A stretch of 64,000 nucleotides of DNA from Myxococcales bacterium (GTDB lineage Bacteria; Myxococcota_A; Polyangia; Polyangiales; Polyangiaceae). Each line of letters begins with the position of its first letter. Position 1 is the stretch's first letter. Position numbers and translations under genes: made by a program. Of the stretch, positions 33,048 through 41,251 are shown piece by piece. The notes below the pieces were generated by a model that saw only the letters and a list, made by a program, of their open reading frames with translations, did not search any database and was not told the origin of the DNA. Location of the stretch: NCBI GenBank assembly GCA_016712525.1, contig JADJQX010000007.1, positions 248,001 to 312,000 of the forward strand, written 5' to 3'.

Positions 33048-33839
33048 CTACCCTTCGGTGCTGGCGAGCGCGTCGTCGTAGATGCGGAGCGAGCGGAAGA
33101 GCCCCTGATCGCTCCGCTCGAGCACGAAGAGGCTGTGGATCGGCCGCACTTCGGTGCCCCCGATACGGAGCAACGCGCCCTCGACGAGGCAGTGGCGCCC
33201 GTCGTCGGCGGTGCCCGTCGGGAAGAGCTCCACGCCCGCGCCGAGCAGGCTCGCGAACCCGTGCTCGATGGCCTCGCGCCCCTCGCGTTGGCGTGCGGTC
33301 GGCTCGCGGGTGAAGCTCGCGCCATCGAAGAGCGCGGCCGCCCCCTTCGCGTCCCCCGCGGCGAAGCAGTCGAGCAGCGCGCGGACGTTGTCCGGCACGA
33401 GCGCGGGGAGGGGGGGGATGAACGGCGGGTTCCGCGGGAGGGACCGAGGCAGCTCACGCGAGCGGCAGTAGACCCGGAGCTCGACCTCGCGCGACTTGCG
33501 CCGCTCGGCCACCACCGCGACCGGCAGCGCGATGCGCAGGTCCTCGCGATCGAACGAGAGGATCCCCTCCGTCATGTCGCGGTCGATGCCCGTCACGAAG
33601 GCGTACCTGTCCCAGCTCGCGTTCGTCTCGGCGAGCTTCTTGGACATCTGCCCGAGGTTCTCGGCGAGCTGCTCGAGGCCTGCGGCGTGCCCGATCATGG
33701 GCTCGTCGAGGGTCGCGCGCGCGCCGAGGCGCAAGAGCAAAGGCTCGAGCGCGCCCGCCAGCACGGCAGGAAAGTAAACCTCGGATAGCCACCCCCGCAG
33801 ACTGGACGGCGCCCCACGATCGTCGGAACCGAAGGTCAT
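33048..33839 (-). CDS. NTF2/SnoaL-like domain protein, function unknown
   Basis: Soluble protein of 263 residues. The C-terminal 110 residues (LDCFAAGDAKGAAALFDGAS then IEHGFASLL) have the opening of SnoaL/NTF2-like folds, followed by strands such as HCLVEGALLRIGG. The N-terminal half contains helical stretches (AAGLEQLAENLGQMSKKLAE) and no known motif. NTF2-like domains serve as binding pockets or enzymes; no catalytic pair is obvious. It is divergent from the HMG-CoA-lyase-like gene, 69 bp apart; that gap has the direct repeat GGTGTCA at 33890 and 33899. Confidence 0.65.
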   Translation of the reverse strand: MTFGSDDRGAPSSLRGWLSEVYFPAVLAGALEPLLLRLGARATLDEPMIGHAAGLEQLAENLGQMSKKLAETNASWDRYAFVTGIDRDMTEGILSFDREDLRIALPVAVVAERRKSREVELRVYCRSRELPRSLPRNPPFIPPLPALVPDNVRALLDCFAAGDAKGAAALFDGASFTREPTARQREGREAIEHGFASLLGAGVELFPTGTADDGRHCLVEGALLRIGGTEVRPIHSLFVLERSDQGLFRSLRIYDDALASTEG

Positions 33840-33908
33840 CGCACCTTCCAGACTGCGCTCTTTCGTCTGGACTTGGCAATCGTTATTGTGGTGTCAACGG
33901 TGTCATAA

Positions 33909-34871
33909 ATGGCGAATTTTACCGGACACGGGCCCTCCCTTGCCTCCGACCCCGGTCTCTTCGGGGGTGCGCCCGCCGAGGTGTCGATCTACGAGGTCTC
34001 CCCCCGCGACGGCCTCCAGAACGAGCGCATCACGGTCGCCTTGCCCGACAAAATCCGGCTCGTGAGCGCGCTGGTCTCGGCCGGGCTCCGCCGCATCGAG
34101 GCCACGAGCTTCGTGTCCCCGAAGTGGATCCCCCAGCTCGCCGACGCCGACGACTTGCTCCGCGAGCTCGGTCGACCCCCGAACGTCGTGTACTCGGCCC
34201 TCTGCCCGAACTCCCGTGGCCTCGAGCGCGCGCGCGCGGCCCACGTCCAGGAGATCGCGGTCTTCGTCAGCGCGAGCGAGACGCACAACAAGAAGAACGT
34301 CAACGCGTCGATCGCCCAGTCGCTCGCCGGCTTCGAGGACACCGTCGGCCCCGCGCTCGCGGCGGGCATGCGTGTCCGCGCGTACGTCTCGTGCGTGTGG
34401 GGGTGCCCCTACGAGGGCGACGTGCCCATCGAGGCCTCCATTCGAATCGCCGAAAAGCTATTCGGTCTCGGATGTTACCAGGTGTCTCTCGGTGACACGA
34501 TCGGGTGTGGGACGCCGCGTCAAACCGAACGTGTGATGCGGGCGGCCCTCGCTGCCCTCCCGCTGGAGGCGGTCGCCATGCACATGCACGACACGAGGGG
34601 CACGGCGCTCGCGAACGTGCTCGTCGGCCTCGAGCTCGGCGTCCGGCACTTCGACGCGTCGGTGGGCGGGCTCGGCGGGTGCCCGTACGCGCCGGGGGCC
34701 GCGGGGAACGTCGCCACGGAGGACCTCGTGTACCTGCTCGAGGGCATGGGCGTCCGCACGGGCGTCGATCTCGAGCTGCTCGTCCAGGCGGGAAAGGTCG
34801 CCGAGAGCATCGTCGGCCATGCGCTTCCCGGAAAGGTCCACAAGGCGGGCACGCGCTCGCTCCGGGTGTGA
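33909..34871 (+). CDS. mvaB: Hydroxymethylglutaryl-CoA lyase family enzyme
   Basis: Splits 3-hydroxy-3-methylglutaryl-CoA into acetyl-CoA and acetoacetate, the last step of leucine breakdown. The 320 residues include YEVSPRDGLQNER near residue 30 with the catalytic Arg and Asp, SFVSPKWIPQLADA, and HMHDTRGTALANVLVG with metal-binding His. The late Cys-containing signature VGGLGGCPYAPGAAGNVATED is the one specific for HMG-CoA lyases. The symbol is given by family; isopropylmalate-synthase-like or homocitrate-type relatives lack this signature. The gene stands alone without other leucine-catabolism genes. The ATG is 4 bases after a GGTGTCA repeat and has no classical ribosome-binding site. Confidence 0.92.
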   Translation: MANFTGHGPSLASDPGLFGGAPAEVSIYEVSPRDGLQNERITVALPDKIRLVSALVSAGLRRIEATSFVSPKWIPQLADADDLLRELGRPPNVVYSALCPNSRGLERARAAHVQEIAVFVSASETHNKKNVNASIAQSLAGFEDTVGPALAAGMRVRAYVSCVWGCPYEGDVPIEASIRIAEKLFGLGCYQVSLGDTIGCGTPRQTERVMRAALAALPLEAVAMHMHDTRGTALANVLVGLELGVRHFDASVGGLGGCPYAPGAAGNVATEDLVYLLEGMGVRTGVDLELLVQAGKVAESIVGHALPGKVHKAGTRSLRV

Positions 34872-34931
34872 GCCCCTCGGTCGGAAATTCGTGGGCGCGC
34901 GCGGTCGGCTCGCGATAGAGGAGACCCCACG

Positions 34932-35522
34932 ATGCGTCGCTCGGTCTCCCGCACTCTCGTCGTCGTCTCGATCGCGGCCCTCACCGTCGCGTGCCGAAGG
35001 TCCCCCGAGGAGCTGCCCCCCGCGCCCGTCGAGACGTCGGTCGCGCCCAAGGTCGTGGCGGCCCCCGCGCCATCTCCGGTCGACACGACCAGCCCGAAGG
35101 TCGCCGAGGGCCCTTCGGTTCCCGGTTGCCCCAAGGACCCCGATCCGCCGAGCGTCCCGACCCTGCGGCCCATCGAGATCCCCGAGGCGAAGGTGCGCAT
35201 CGACGCCGAGATCGCCCGCACCGAGCAGGAGGTCACGCGCGGGCTCATGTACCGCACGAGCATGCCCGAGTACCGAGGCATGCTCTTCCGCATGCCTCGC
35301 CGCGAGGAGCAGATCTTCTGGATGCGGAATACATGCATCTCGCTCGACATGCTCTTCCTCGACGACGACGGCACCATCGTCGGCATCCTCGAGAACGTGC
35401 CGATCTTGAACGAGGCGCAGCGGACGGTGCACAAGCCCTCGCGCTACGTGCTCGAGCTGAACGGGGGCTTCTCCAAGGCCCACGGGCTGCGGGCGGGGAT
35501 GAAGGCGATCCTGCCGCAGTAG
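34932..35522 (+). CDS. DUF192 family lipoprotein
   Basis: Protein of 196 residues. A lipoprotein signal (RTLVVVSIAALTVAC, lipobox TVAC) is followed by a Pro-rich linker of about 50 residues. The DUF192 domain then has the usual landmarks: EQEVTRGLMYRTSMPEYRGM, FWMRNTCISLDMLFLDDDGTI and the ending AHGLRAGMKAIL. DUF192 proteins are small envelope beta-barrel-like proteins of unknown activity. It precedes a lipoprotein cyclophilin by 61 bp on the same strand. Confidence 0.88.
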   Translation: MRRSVSRTLVVVSIAALTVACRRSPEELPPAPVETSVAPKVVAAPAPSPVDTTSPKVAEGPSVPGCPKDPDPPSVPTLRPIEIPEAKVRIDAEIARTEQEVTRGLMYRTSMPEYRGMLFRMPRREEQIFWMRNTCISLDMLFLDDDGTIVGILENVPILNEAQRTVHKPSRYVLELNGGFSKAHGLRAGMKAILPQ

Positions 35523-35583
35523 CGCGAAGGCCTCGCGCGGCGCCGATTTCACCGTGTGGCCGGCCCTATGGTAAAGGGCGCCC

Positions 35584-36348
35584 ATGCGCTCTTCGGTGTC
35601 TTTCGTCCTCGTCACGGTGTCGGTGTTCCTCGTCGCGTGCTCCAAGTCGGCCCCGCCCGAGATCACGAGCGTGCACGCCGATCCCGCCGTCGCTCCGGCT
35701 GCTGCGAGCGCGAACGTCGCCCAGCCGGGCCAAGGTCAGGCTGCGCCGGCGAAGGGCGGAGATCCGCTCGGCGGCAGGTTCGCCCTCGCGGACGCCCTCC
35801 GCGACATCACGGGCACGGGCGCGCTCCTCGCAACGATCGACACGAGCAAAGGCTCGCTCACCTGCAAGCTCTTCGAGGACAAGGCGCCCGTCACGGTGGC
35901 GAACTTCGTCGGCCTCGCGACCGGAAAACGCCCCTGGAAAGACCCGACGAGCGACGCGTGGGTGACGAAGCCTGCCTACGACGGAACCACCTTCCATCGC
36001 ATCATCAAGGGCTTCATGGTCCAAGGCGGCGACGCACGAGGGAACGGGACCGGTGAGGCCGGGTACGTCATCAAGGACGAGATCTGGGAGGGGGCGCGCC
36101 ACGACCGCGCCGGCCTCTTGTGCATGGCGAACCGCGGCCCCAACACGAACAGCGCGCAGTTCTTCATCACCGACGACAAGGCCGCTCACCTCGACGGCGG
36201 GTACACCATCTTCGGCGAGTGCGCCCCCGTCGACGTCGTGCACGCGATCGCCTCGGTGCCGGTGCTCGGCGAGCGCCCGGCCTCGCCCGTGCACATCAAG
36301 AAGGTCACCGTCGCGCGTGAAAAGCCCGCGGCGGCGCCTGTAAAATAG
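35584..36348 (+). CDS. Cyclophilin-type peptidyl-prolyl isomerase, lipoprotein
   Basis: Folding catalyst accelerating cis-trans isomerisation of X-Pro bonds, here probably anchored in the envelope. The 254 residues start with a lipoprotein signal (FVLVTVSVFLVACSKS). After an Ala-rich linker the cyclophilin domain runs from about residue 80, with TFHRIIKGFMVQGGDARGNG (active-site Arg/Phe/Gln region), LLCMANRGPNTNSAQFFIT and the final TIFGECAPVDVV. The insert KRPWKDPTSDAWVTKP, before YDGTTFHR, is common in bacterial cyclophilins. It may be cotranscribed with the DUF192 gene. Converges with the membrane protein gene at 36391. Confidence 0.95.
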   Translation: MRSSVSFVLVTVSVFLVACSKSAPPEITSVHADPAVAPAAASANVAQPGQGQAAPAKGGDPLGGRFALADALRDITGTGALLATIDTSKGSLTCKLFEDKAPVTVANFVGLATGKRPWKDPTSDAWVTKPAYDGTTFHRIIKGFMVQGGDARGNGTGEAGYVIKDEIWEGARHDRAGLLCMANRGPNTNSAQFFITDDKAAHLDGGYTIFGECAPVDVVHAIASVPVLGERPASPVHIKKVTVAREKPAAAPVK

Positions 36349-36390
36349 TTCGTGATACCGAGTAGTTAGCTGCGCCCCTGGCGGGTGCCG

Positions 36391-38211
36391 TCAGTCGTTC
36401 TGGTAGAGCACGGTCTGGGTCCCTTCGCGGAAGTAGAACCGGTCGTGCTCGCCGTGATCGAAGGTCGCCGCGCCGAAGAGGTTCCACGCGATCCCCCACA
36501 CCGCGCACGCCTTCCATGCCCCCTTCATGGGCCTGCCTCCGAGGGCGAGGAGCACGAAGAGGAGGACGGCGTAGTCGTTCGAGAACCGGTACCCGAACTG
36601 CCTCCAGCCGCTGTTCTGGTAGAGGAGGTCCATCAAGCAGGGCAGGGCGGCCGCCACGGCGAGCAACGTGTACGTGTAGCTCTTCTCCTTCGGGCGAAAG
36701 AGCCAGAAGTAAATCGGCGTCGTGAACCAGAGCGCGAGCCCGTGCTCGTTGATCTGGAACGGCGTGCACGCGGGCCTCGCCCCGAAGAGGCCCTTCACGA
36801 AGGCGACGATGGCGTTCACGGTGCCCATCTGGCCTTCGAAGCAGGCCATGTGCTGGGGCGGGCGCCACGGCAAGATGGTGAGCATCACGCCGAGGTTCTT
36901 CGGCAGGTAGTGGTACCCGAAGAGCCCCCAGTTCTGGATGCGCCCCTTCCACACGACCGACAGGTGCTCGTGACCGAAGGCGGTCGGGCTCGGGTTCCCG
37001 AAGCGCGAGTAGTTCATGGCCGACGCGATCGCGAGCGAGATGGCGACGGGCACGGCGAAGGGCACGAGCTTGGCGAAGAGCACCTTCGCGTCGACGCGGC
37101 TCCGGAGCGCGGCGAGCCTCGCCTCGAGCGAGCCCTCCCGTGGAAGGCCTCCACGGGCTTCGCACGCGATGCGGAGCGCCTCGACCGCGAAGACGAGCCC
37201 GATGAGGATCGTCGACGGTCGTGTCATCCACGAGCACGCCAGGCAGAGCCCCGCGAGGAAGGGGCGTTCGGCGTCGAGCGCGAACAAAAGGTAGAGCGCC
37301 GCGAGGCCGACGCCGACGACGTGCGCCGCGAACCACACGGTCCCCTCGACGGCCGTGAAAAAGTACACGGTCCCGAACGCCAACAAAAACGACAGCGCGA
37401 CGTTCTCGTTCTCGCTCCGCGTGGAGAGCTTTCGTCGTCGCACCTTTTCGAGCACGAGGAAGAGCACCGCGGGCCCGATGCCCGCGAGCCACACCATGAG
37501 CTGACCGTCGCGGAGATCCTCGGGGCTGCCGGCGAGGGCGACGAACGGCACCATCAAGACGGCGGGGAAGGGAGGAAAGCTGATGTACGTCTTGCCCTGG
37601 TACTCCGCGAAGTCGTTGCCCATCGCGTACGCCGGCGGGCCGTTCCGGAGATCCTGGCGCCCATGGAGCCACGCGTCGGCGAGGTGCGCGTAGTGGTTGA
37701 ACGCGGTGTGGTGGGTGAGCCGCGGTGGCCCGGCGACGGCCGCGAATACGGCCACGCACACGAGGTAGATGAACGCCGAGACGAGGAGCCTTCGGCTTCG
37801 TGTCTCGGGTCGCGTGAGGCGCCCGACGAGGCCGCTCGAGGCGGAGGTGCTCGCGGCCGCGGCTTCGCCGTCGGGAGGCGCCGAGCCGTCCGTCGCGGTG
37901 GTGCGGGCCGCTTCGACGGGGGCCTCCGTCTCGCCCTCGCGTGCCGCCGCGATCGAGCCGTCGCCAAGGCCTTCGGGATCGGCGTTCGGGACGCTGGCGT
38001 CGTGCGCCGGCTCGGCCGCGTCCCCCACGGCCTCCCCCGAGCCGTCGTTGGCCGCGTCGGCGCTCGAAGGTTCTTCCTCTCTCGTCCGCCCCTCGTCGAG
38101 CGAAGGGGGGGCGACCGAGCGTGGCGAGTCGCCCGACGAAGGCTCGGGCTCGGCTGTCGAGCCGTCGGTCGCATCGTCTGCGGGGCGCGGGAGGTCCTCT
38201 CCGTCCGACAT
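36391..38211 (-). CDS. Large polytopic membrane protein, possible glycosyltransferase-like
   Basis: Protein of about 606 residues. The first 150 are an acidic Ser/Glu/Ala-rich region, followed by about ten membrane helices. The first loop after helix 1 contains LTHHTAFNHYAHLADAWLHGRQDL and DFAEYQGKTYISFPPFPAVL. These are reminiscent of ArnT/PMT-type membrane glycosyltransferases with acidic residues in their first periplasmic loop. No family can be named firmly. The ATG at 38211 is preferred (MSDGEDLPR) because the longer frame from 38274 adds an unrelated-looking hydrophobic stretch. No neighbouring gene suggests a pathway. Confidence 0.7.
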   Translation of the reverse strand: MSDGEDLPRPADDATDGSTAEPEPSSGDSPRSVAPPSLDEGRTREEEPSSADAANDGSGEAVGDAAEPAHDASVPNADPEGLGDGSIAAAREGETEAPVEAARTTATDGSAPPDGEAAAASTSASSGLVGRLTRPETRSRRLLVSAFIYLVCVAVFAAVAGPPRLTHHTAFNHYAHLADAWLHGRQDLRNGPPAYAMGNDFAEYQGKTYISFPPFPAVLMVPFVALAGSPEDLRDGQLMVWLAGIGPAVLFLVLEKVRRRKLSTRSENENVALSFLLAFGTVYFFTAVEGTVWFAAHVVGVGLAALYLLFALDAERPFLAGLCLACSWMTRPSTILIGLVFAVEALRIACEARGGLPREGSLEARLAALRSRVDAKVLFAKLVPFAVPVAISLAIASAMNYSRFGNPSPTAFGHEHLSVVWKGRIQNWGLFGYHYLPKNLGVMLTILPWRPPQHMACFEGQMGTVNAIVAFVKGLFGARPACTPFQINEHGLALWFTTPIYFWLFRPKEKSYTYTLLAVAAALPCLMDLLYQNSGWRQFGYRFSNDYAVLLFVLLALGGRPMKGAWKACAVWGIAWNLFGAATFDHGEHDRFYFREGTQTVLYQND

Positions 38212-38392
38212 GGGCCACCTCTGTACCACGAGCGAAATCAGGCCCGTGCTCCGACCCACACTGCGAAAGAACATTCGCGGAACGGACGTGGGGTGCGTAA
38301 CGAGCTTCTACGCGCCCGGCCGGCGATACCCACTAAGTGCATGAAATGACGGATCTCATCCGTGGCATGGACCTTGTAGAAGGGAGTCTCGA

Positions 38393-38578
38393 ATGGCACT
38401 TCTCCCTTTCGCTCCCACCGAAGCTCCCCGTGACCCCCGCGCCCTCGCGATCCTCGCGAAGTCGATCTACCGGGAGCTTCGGGCGAGTGGCTTTGCCGAA
38501 AAAGACGTGGTCGCGCTCGCGGGCGAGCTGCTCGGTGTCATCGCCTCCGAGGTCGAAGAGCGAAACTCGCGCGACTGA
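38393..38578 (+). CDS. Small helical protein (61 residues)
   Basis: Protein MALLPFAPTEAPRDPRALAI... with two predicted amphipathic helices (about residues 17-32 and 36-55) and no Cys. The start follows a GAAGGGAG-like stretch (38378-38386) at fair spacing. The sequence reads as a compact helical unit rather than noise, and the frame has normal codon bias. No family is recognised. It stands alone between the membrane protein gene and the FHA-CpaF gene, each about 180-300 bp away, so it is likely expressed from its own promoter. Confidence 0.6.
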   Translation: MALLPFAPTEAPRDPRALAILAKSIYRELRASGFAEKDVVALAGELLGVIASEVEERNSRD

Positions 38579-38763
38579 GCCCGGCGTTCGGGCGCCCGTC
38601 ACGTTCCTCTCGGTCGCCCTGCGAGCGCGTACGACGCGACCGCCGTTATCGAGCGCCTCTCGTGGTCGTAGGCGACCCCCGTCGCGGCGTCACGCGGGGT
38701 GGATCGTCGAGGCATCGGTCGCGCCCGCGCACCGGTTCGTGCCGACGAAACGTGTCGACGAGA

Positions 38764-38793
38764 TTGACATGGGTTGTGCGTGAACAGGACAAT
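38764..38793 (+). promoter_or_regulatory. Candidate promoter of the FHA-CpaF gene
   Basis: TTGACA (38764-38769) and GACAAT (38788-38793) are separated by 18 bases, resembling a sigma-70-type promoter with perfect -35 and a 4/6 -10 element, about 85 bp before the ATG. This is the main recognisable feature of the 301-bp gap between 38578 and 38880; nothing else in it looks like a gene. Confidence 0.5.
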
Positions 38794-38879
38794 ACGCCCT
38801 AGAGTCCGCCGGCGTGCGGGGGCAGGTTTCCGCCCCGCTGCGCCGCGGCGCTCGTGCCCGAAGACCCGAGACGAGGCGC

Positions 38880-41084
38880 ATGTTCGCGATCATCATCAGC
38901 GAGAAGGGCGGCCCCGAGCGCCGCGAGGCCTACGACAAGAGCGAGATCAACGTAGGTCGTGTCCAAGGCAACGACCTCATGTTGCCGAAGGGCAACGTCT
39001 CGAAGCATCACGCTCGGCTGCTCTTCCGGGACGGCCGCTTCATCGTCACGGACCTCAAGAGCACCAACGGCACCTACGTCAACGGGAAGAAGATCGCCCA
39101 GGCGACCGTGGTCCGCGAGGGCGACAAGATCTTCATCGGCGACTTCGTGATTCGCCTCGAGGGCGCGCAAGACGTGGCGGGAGCGCCGCCACCCGCGTCC
39201 GATGGCCCTCACGACGAGAGCACGCTTGCGCGTGAGCGGGACCCGAACCCTCCGCCGCTCGCCCCTCCGATGGCATCGCCGGCCCCGCCTCCGCAAGGTC
39301 CCTCGATGCCGAGGCCGGCCGCCAACGGTCCGGCCGTCACGCTGAAGGCCTCCACGCATCCCCCAGGCGCGAGGCCGGTCCCGGGGCGCAGTGAGGCCCC
39401 AGTGGTCCAGCAGGCCGAGGAGGCCGACGACAGCGAGATCCACAAGCCGCGCCCGATGGGCCTGGCCGCCGGCGGGCCTCCACCCCCGCGCCAGCACACG
39501 ATGCCACTGAACCAGGTGGCCCCGCTCGCGCCCCAAATGCTGCGAGGTCCTGGCGCCGCCGGTGGGCCGCCGCCGCTCCCCTCGGAGGTCCAAGCGCCCG
39601 GTGCGCCCCAAGGCCTCTCTCCTTCGCCTACGCAACAGCCTCCGCCCGCCGCGCGTCGGAACTCGACGCCTCCTGCTCGGCCCGAGCCCGCAGCCCCTCC
39701 GCCTGCGCGAGCGGCTCAGCCCTCGATGCCCCCGCCGCGAGAGAACGCGCCGCCCGCGGTGCCAGCCGGCGCCCGGGAGACGATCGCGCGCGAAGCCCCG
39801 CTCGCGCTCCGTGAGGCTTCCATTCCGCCTCCGAACCGCGCGAAGAGCGTCGCTCCGCCTCCGCCCGTCAACTCGGCCAAGACCGAGGCGCTCGCGAGCC
39901 TCGCGGGCCGCGTCGCGCAGGCGATCGACCTCGGGCCCTTGAAGCTCTCGGCCAGCGTGCCCGACGCCCTCGCCAAGCGTGTCGAGGCCGTGGCGCGCGA
40001 ACAGGCCAAGGCGCTCATGTCCGAAGGCGCGCTCGCCGGGGTCGACGGCGAGGCGCTCTCCCGCGATCTCGTCTCGGAGCTCGTCGGTCTCGGGCCGATC
40101 GGCGCCATGCTCGACGACGAGGACATCGTCGAGATCCACGCGCAGCGGTACGACCGTGTCGTCGTCACCCGCGGCTCCTCGAGCTCGGCAGCCGAGAGCG
40201 CCTTCTCGTCCGACGAGGGCGTCGTCCGCGTGCTTCGCCGGCTCTGCGAGCTCGCCTCCCAGCCGCTCGGCGAAAACGAGACGGTCGTCGAGCGAAGGCT
40301 CCCGAACGGCGCGATGGTGCTCGGGGTCCTCCCGCCCGTGTCGAAGAACGCCGTGATCTCGGTGCGCAAGAAGCGCACCCTCGAGGTCTCGTTCGACCAC
40401 CTCGCCCGCCAAAACACGCTCTCGAGGCCCATGTGCGTGTTCCTCGAGGCCGTCGTGGCGGGGAGGCTCAACGCGCTCGTCGTCGGCCCTTCGTCGGCCG
40501 ATTTGCCGTCGTTCGTGGCGGCGTTCGTGCACGCCTCGGGGCCGTACGAGCGCGTCGCGATCGCCGAGGACAACGAAGAGATCGTGTCCGCTCAAGCGCA
40601 GGTCGCGTCGTTCCGCCGCGGGCACGACGGGGTCGCTGCGGCGGCGCGCACGCGTCCCGATCGCCTCGTGCTCCCGCGCGTCGGAGGGCCCTCGATCGGC
40701 GCCATGTTCGACGCGATCGGGGACGGGTGCGAAGGGCTCGTCGCGGGCTTCGCGGCGAGCAGCTTGAAAAATGGTCTGTCGCGCTTGGCGACGCAGCTCG
40801 TGCTCCAGCGGCCTGGGCTCGGCGCCGAGGCGGCTCGAGAGCTCGTCGCCGAGTCGTTCGACACGTTCGTCGAGGTGGGCTCGTCTCCCGATGGCCGTCG
40901 CCGGGTGCTGCGCGTCTCCGAGGTGTCGACCGACGCGAAGGGTTTCTCGACGCGCGACGTCTTCGCCTTCAACGAGACCGACTCGAGCTTCTCGCCGTCG
41001 GGCATCGTCCCGAAGGCCGCGTCGGAGCTGGGCGCACGTGGCGTCAAGCTCGATGGCTCGGTCTTCAAGCGAGCCGCCAAGTAG
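38880..41084 (+). CDS. FHA domain-CpaF-type ATPase fusion with degenerate Walker motifs
   Basis: Protein of 734 residues. The N-terminal FHA domain (about 1-95) keeps the phosphothreonine-binding residues (NVGRVQGND, VSKHHARLL, STNGTYVNG). A Pro/Ala-rich linker of about 210 residues follows. The C-terminal part has the order of CpaF/TadA secretion ATPases: an N-domain around LGPIGAMLDDEDIVEIH, the core RPMCVFLEAVVAGRLNALVV, and RTRPDRLVLPRVGG. Where Walker A (GxxGxGKT) should be, the sequence reads VVGPSSADLPSFV, without Gly-Lys-Thr, and the Walker B Glu of DRIIVGE-type motifs is replaced (DRLVLPR). Catalysis is therefore unlikely; a phosphorylation-read scaffold or regulator of a Tad-type machine is a reasonable inference. 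Start at 38880. Confidence 0.85.
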   Translation: MFAIIISEKGGPERREAYDKSEINVGRVQGNDLMLPKGNVSKHHARLLFRDGRFIVTDLKSTNGTYVNGKKIAQATVVREGDKIFIGDFVIRLEGAQDVAGAPPPASDGPHDESTLARERDPNPPPLAPPMASPAPPPQGPSMPRPAANGPAVTLKASTHPPGARPVPGRSEAPVVQQAEEADDSEIHKPRPMGLAAGGPPPPRQHTMPLNQVAPLAPQMLRGPGAAGGPPPLPSEVQAPGAPQGLSPSPTQQPPPAARRNSTPPARPEPAAPPPARAAQPSMPPPRENAPPAVPAGARETIAREAPLALREASIPPPNRAKSVAPPPPVNSAKTEALASLAGRVAQAIDLGPLKLSASVPDALAKRVEAVAREQAKALMSEGALAGVDGEALSRDLVSELVGLGPIGAMLDDEDIVEIHAQRYDRVVVTRGSSSSAAESAFSSDEGVVRVLRRLCELASQPLGENETVVERRLPNGAMVLGVLPPVSKNAVISVRKKRTLEVSFDHLARQNTLSRPMCVFLEAVVAGRLNALVVGPSSADLPSFVAAFVHASGPYERVAIAEDNEEIVSAQAQVASFRRGHDGVAAAARTRPDRLVLPRVGGPSIGAMFDAIGDGCEGLVAGFAASSLKNGLSRLATQLVLQRPGLGAEAARELVAESFDTFVEVGSSPDGRRRVLRVSEVSTDAKGFSTRDVFAFNETDSSFSPSGIVPKAASELGARGVKLDGSVFKRAAK

Positions 41085-41115
41085 GGGCGCACTTCACACG
41101 ACACGACCCCTGATG

Positions 41116-41145
41116 TCGGCCTTGGCGCACGCCGAGGCCGATTTC
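41116..41145. terminator. Hairpin between convergent FHA-CpaF and topA genes
   Basis: TCGGCCTTGGC (41116-41126) / GCCGAGGCCGA (41131-41141), 11 bp with one wobble, loop of 4, followed by TTTCCC on the plus strand. A second perfect 9-bp repeat, AGGGGGCGC (41198-41206) / GCGCCCCCT (41221-41229), lies nearer the topA stop. Either could serve as terminator for one of the converging genes. Confidence 0.55.
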
Positions 41146-41251
41146 CCGCATGCCGATTCTCGGCCCCGAGGCGGCGTCGACGGTTCCGGACGTGCGAAGG
41201 GGGCGCCGCCCTTACCGCGCGCGCCCCCTCGGCATCACCTCTCGCGCCCCG

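Noticed and set aside
33890..33905. GGTGTCA direct repeat as an operator for the HMG-CoA lyase gene
   Set aside because: Only two seven-base copies, ending four bases before the ATG; too weak to list as a site.
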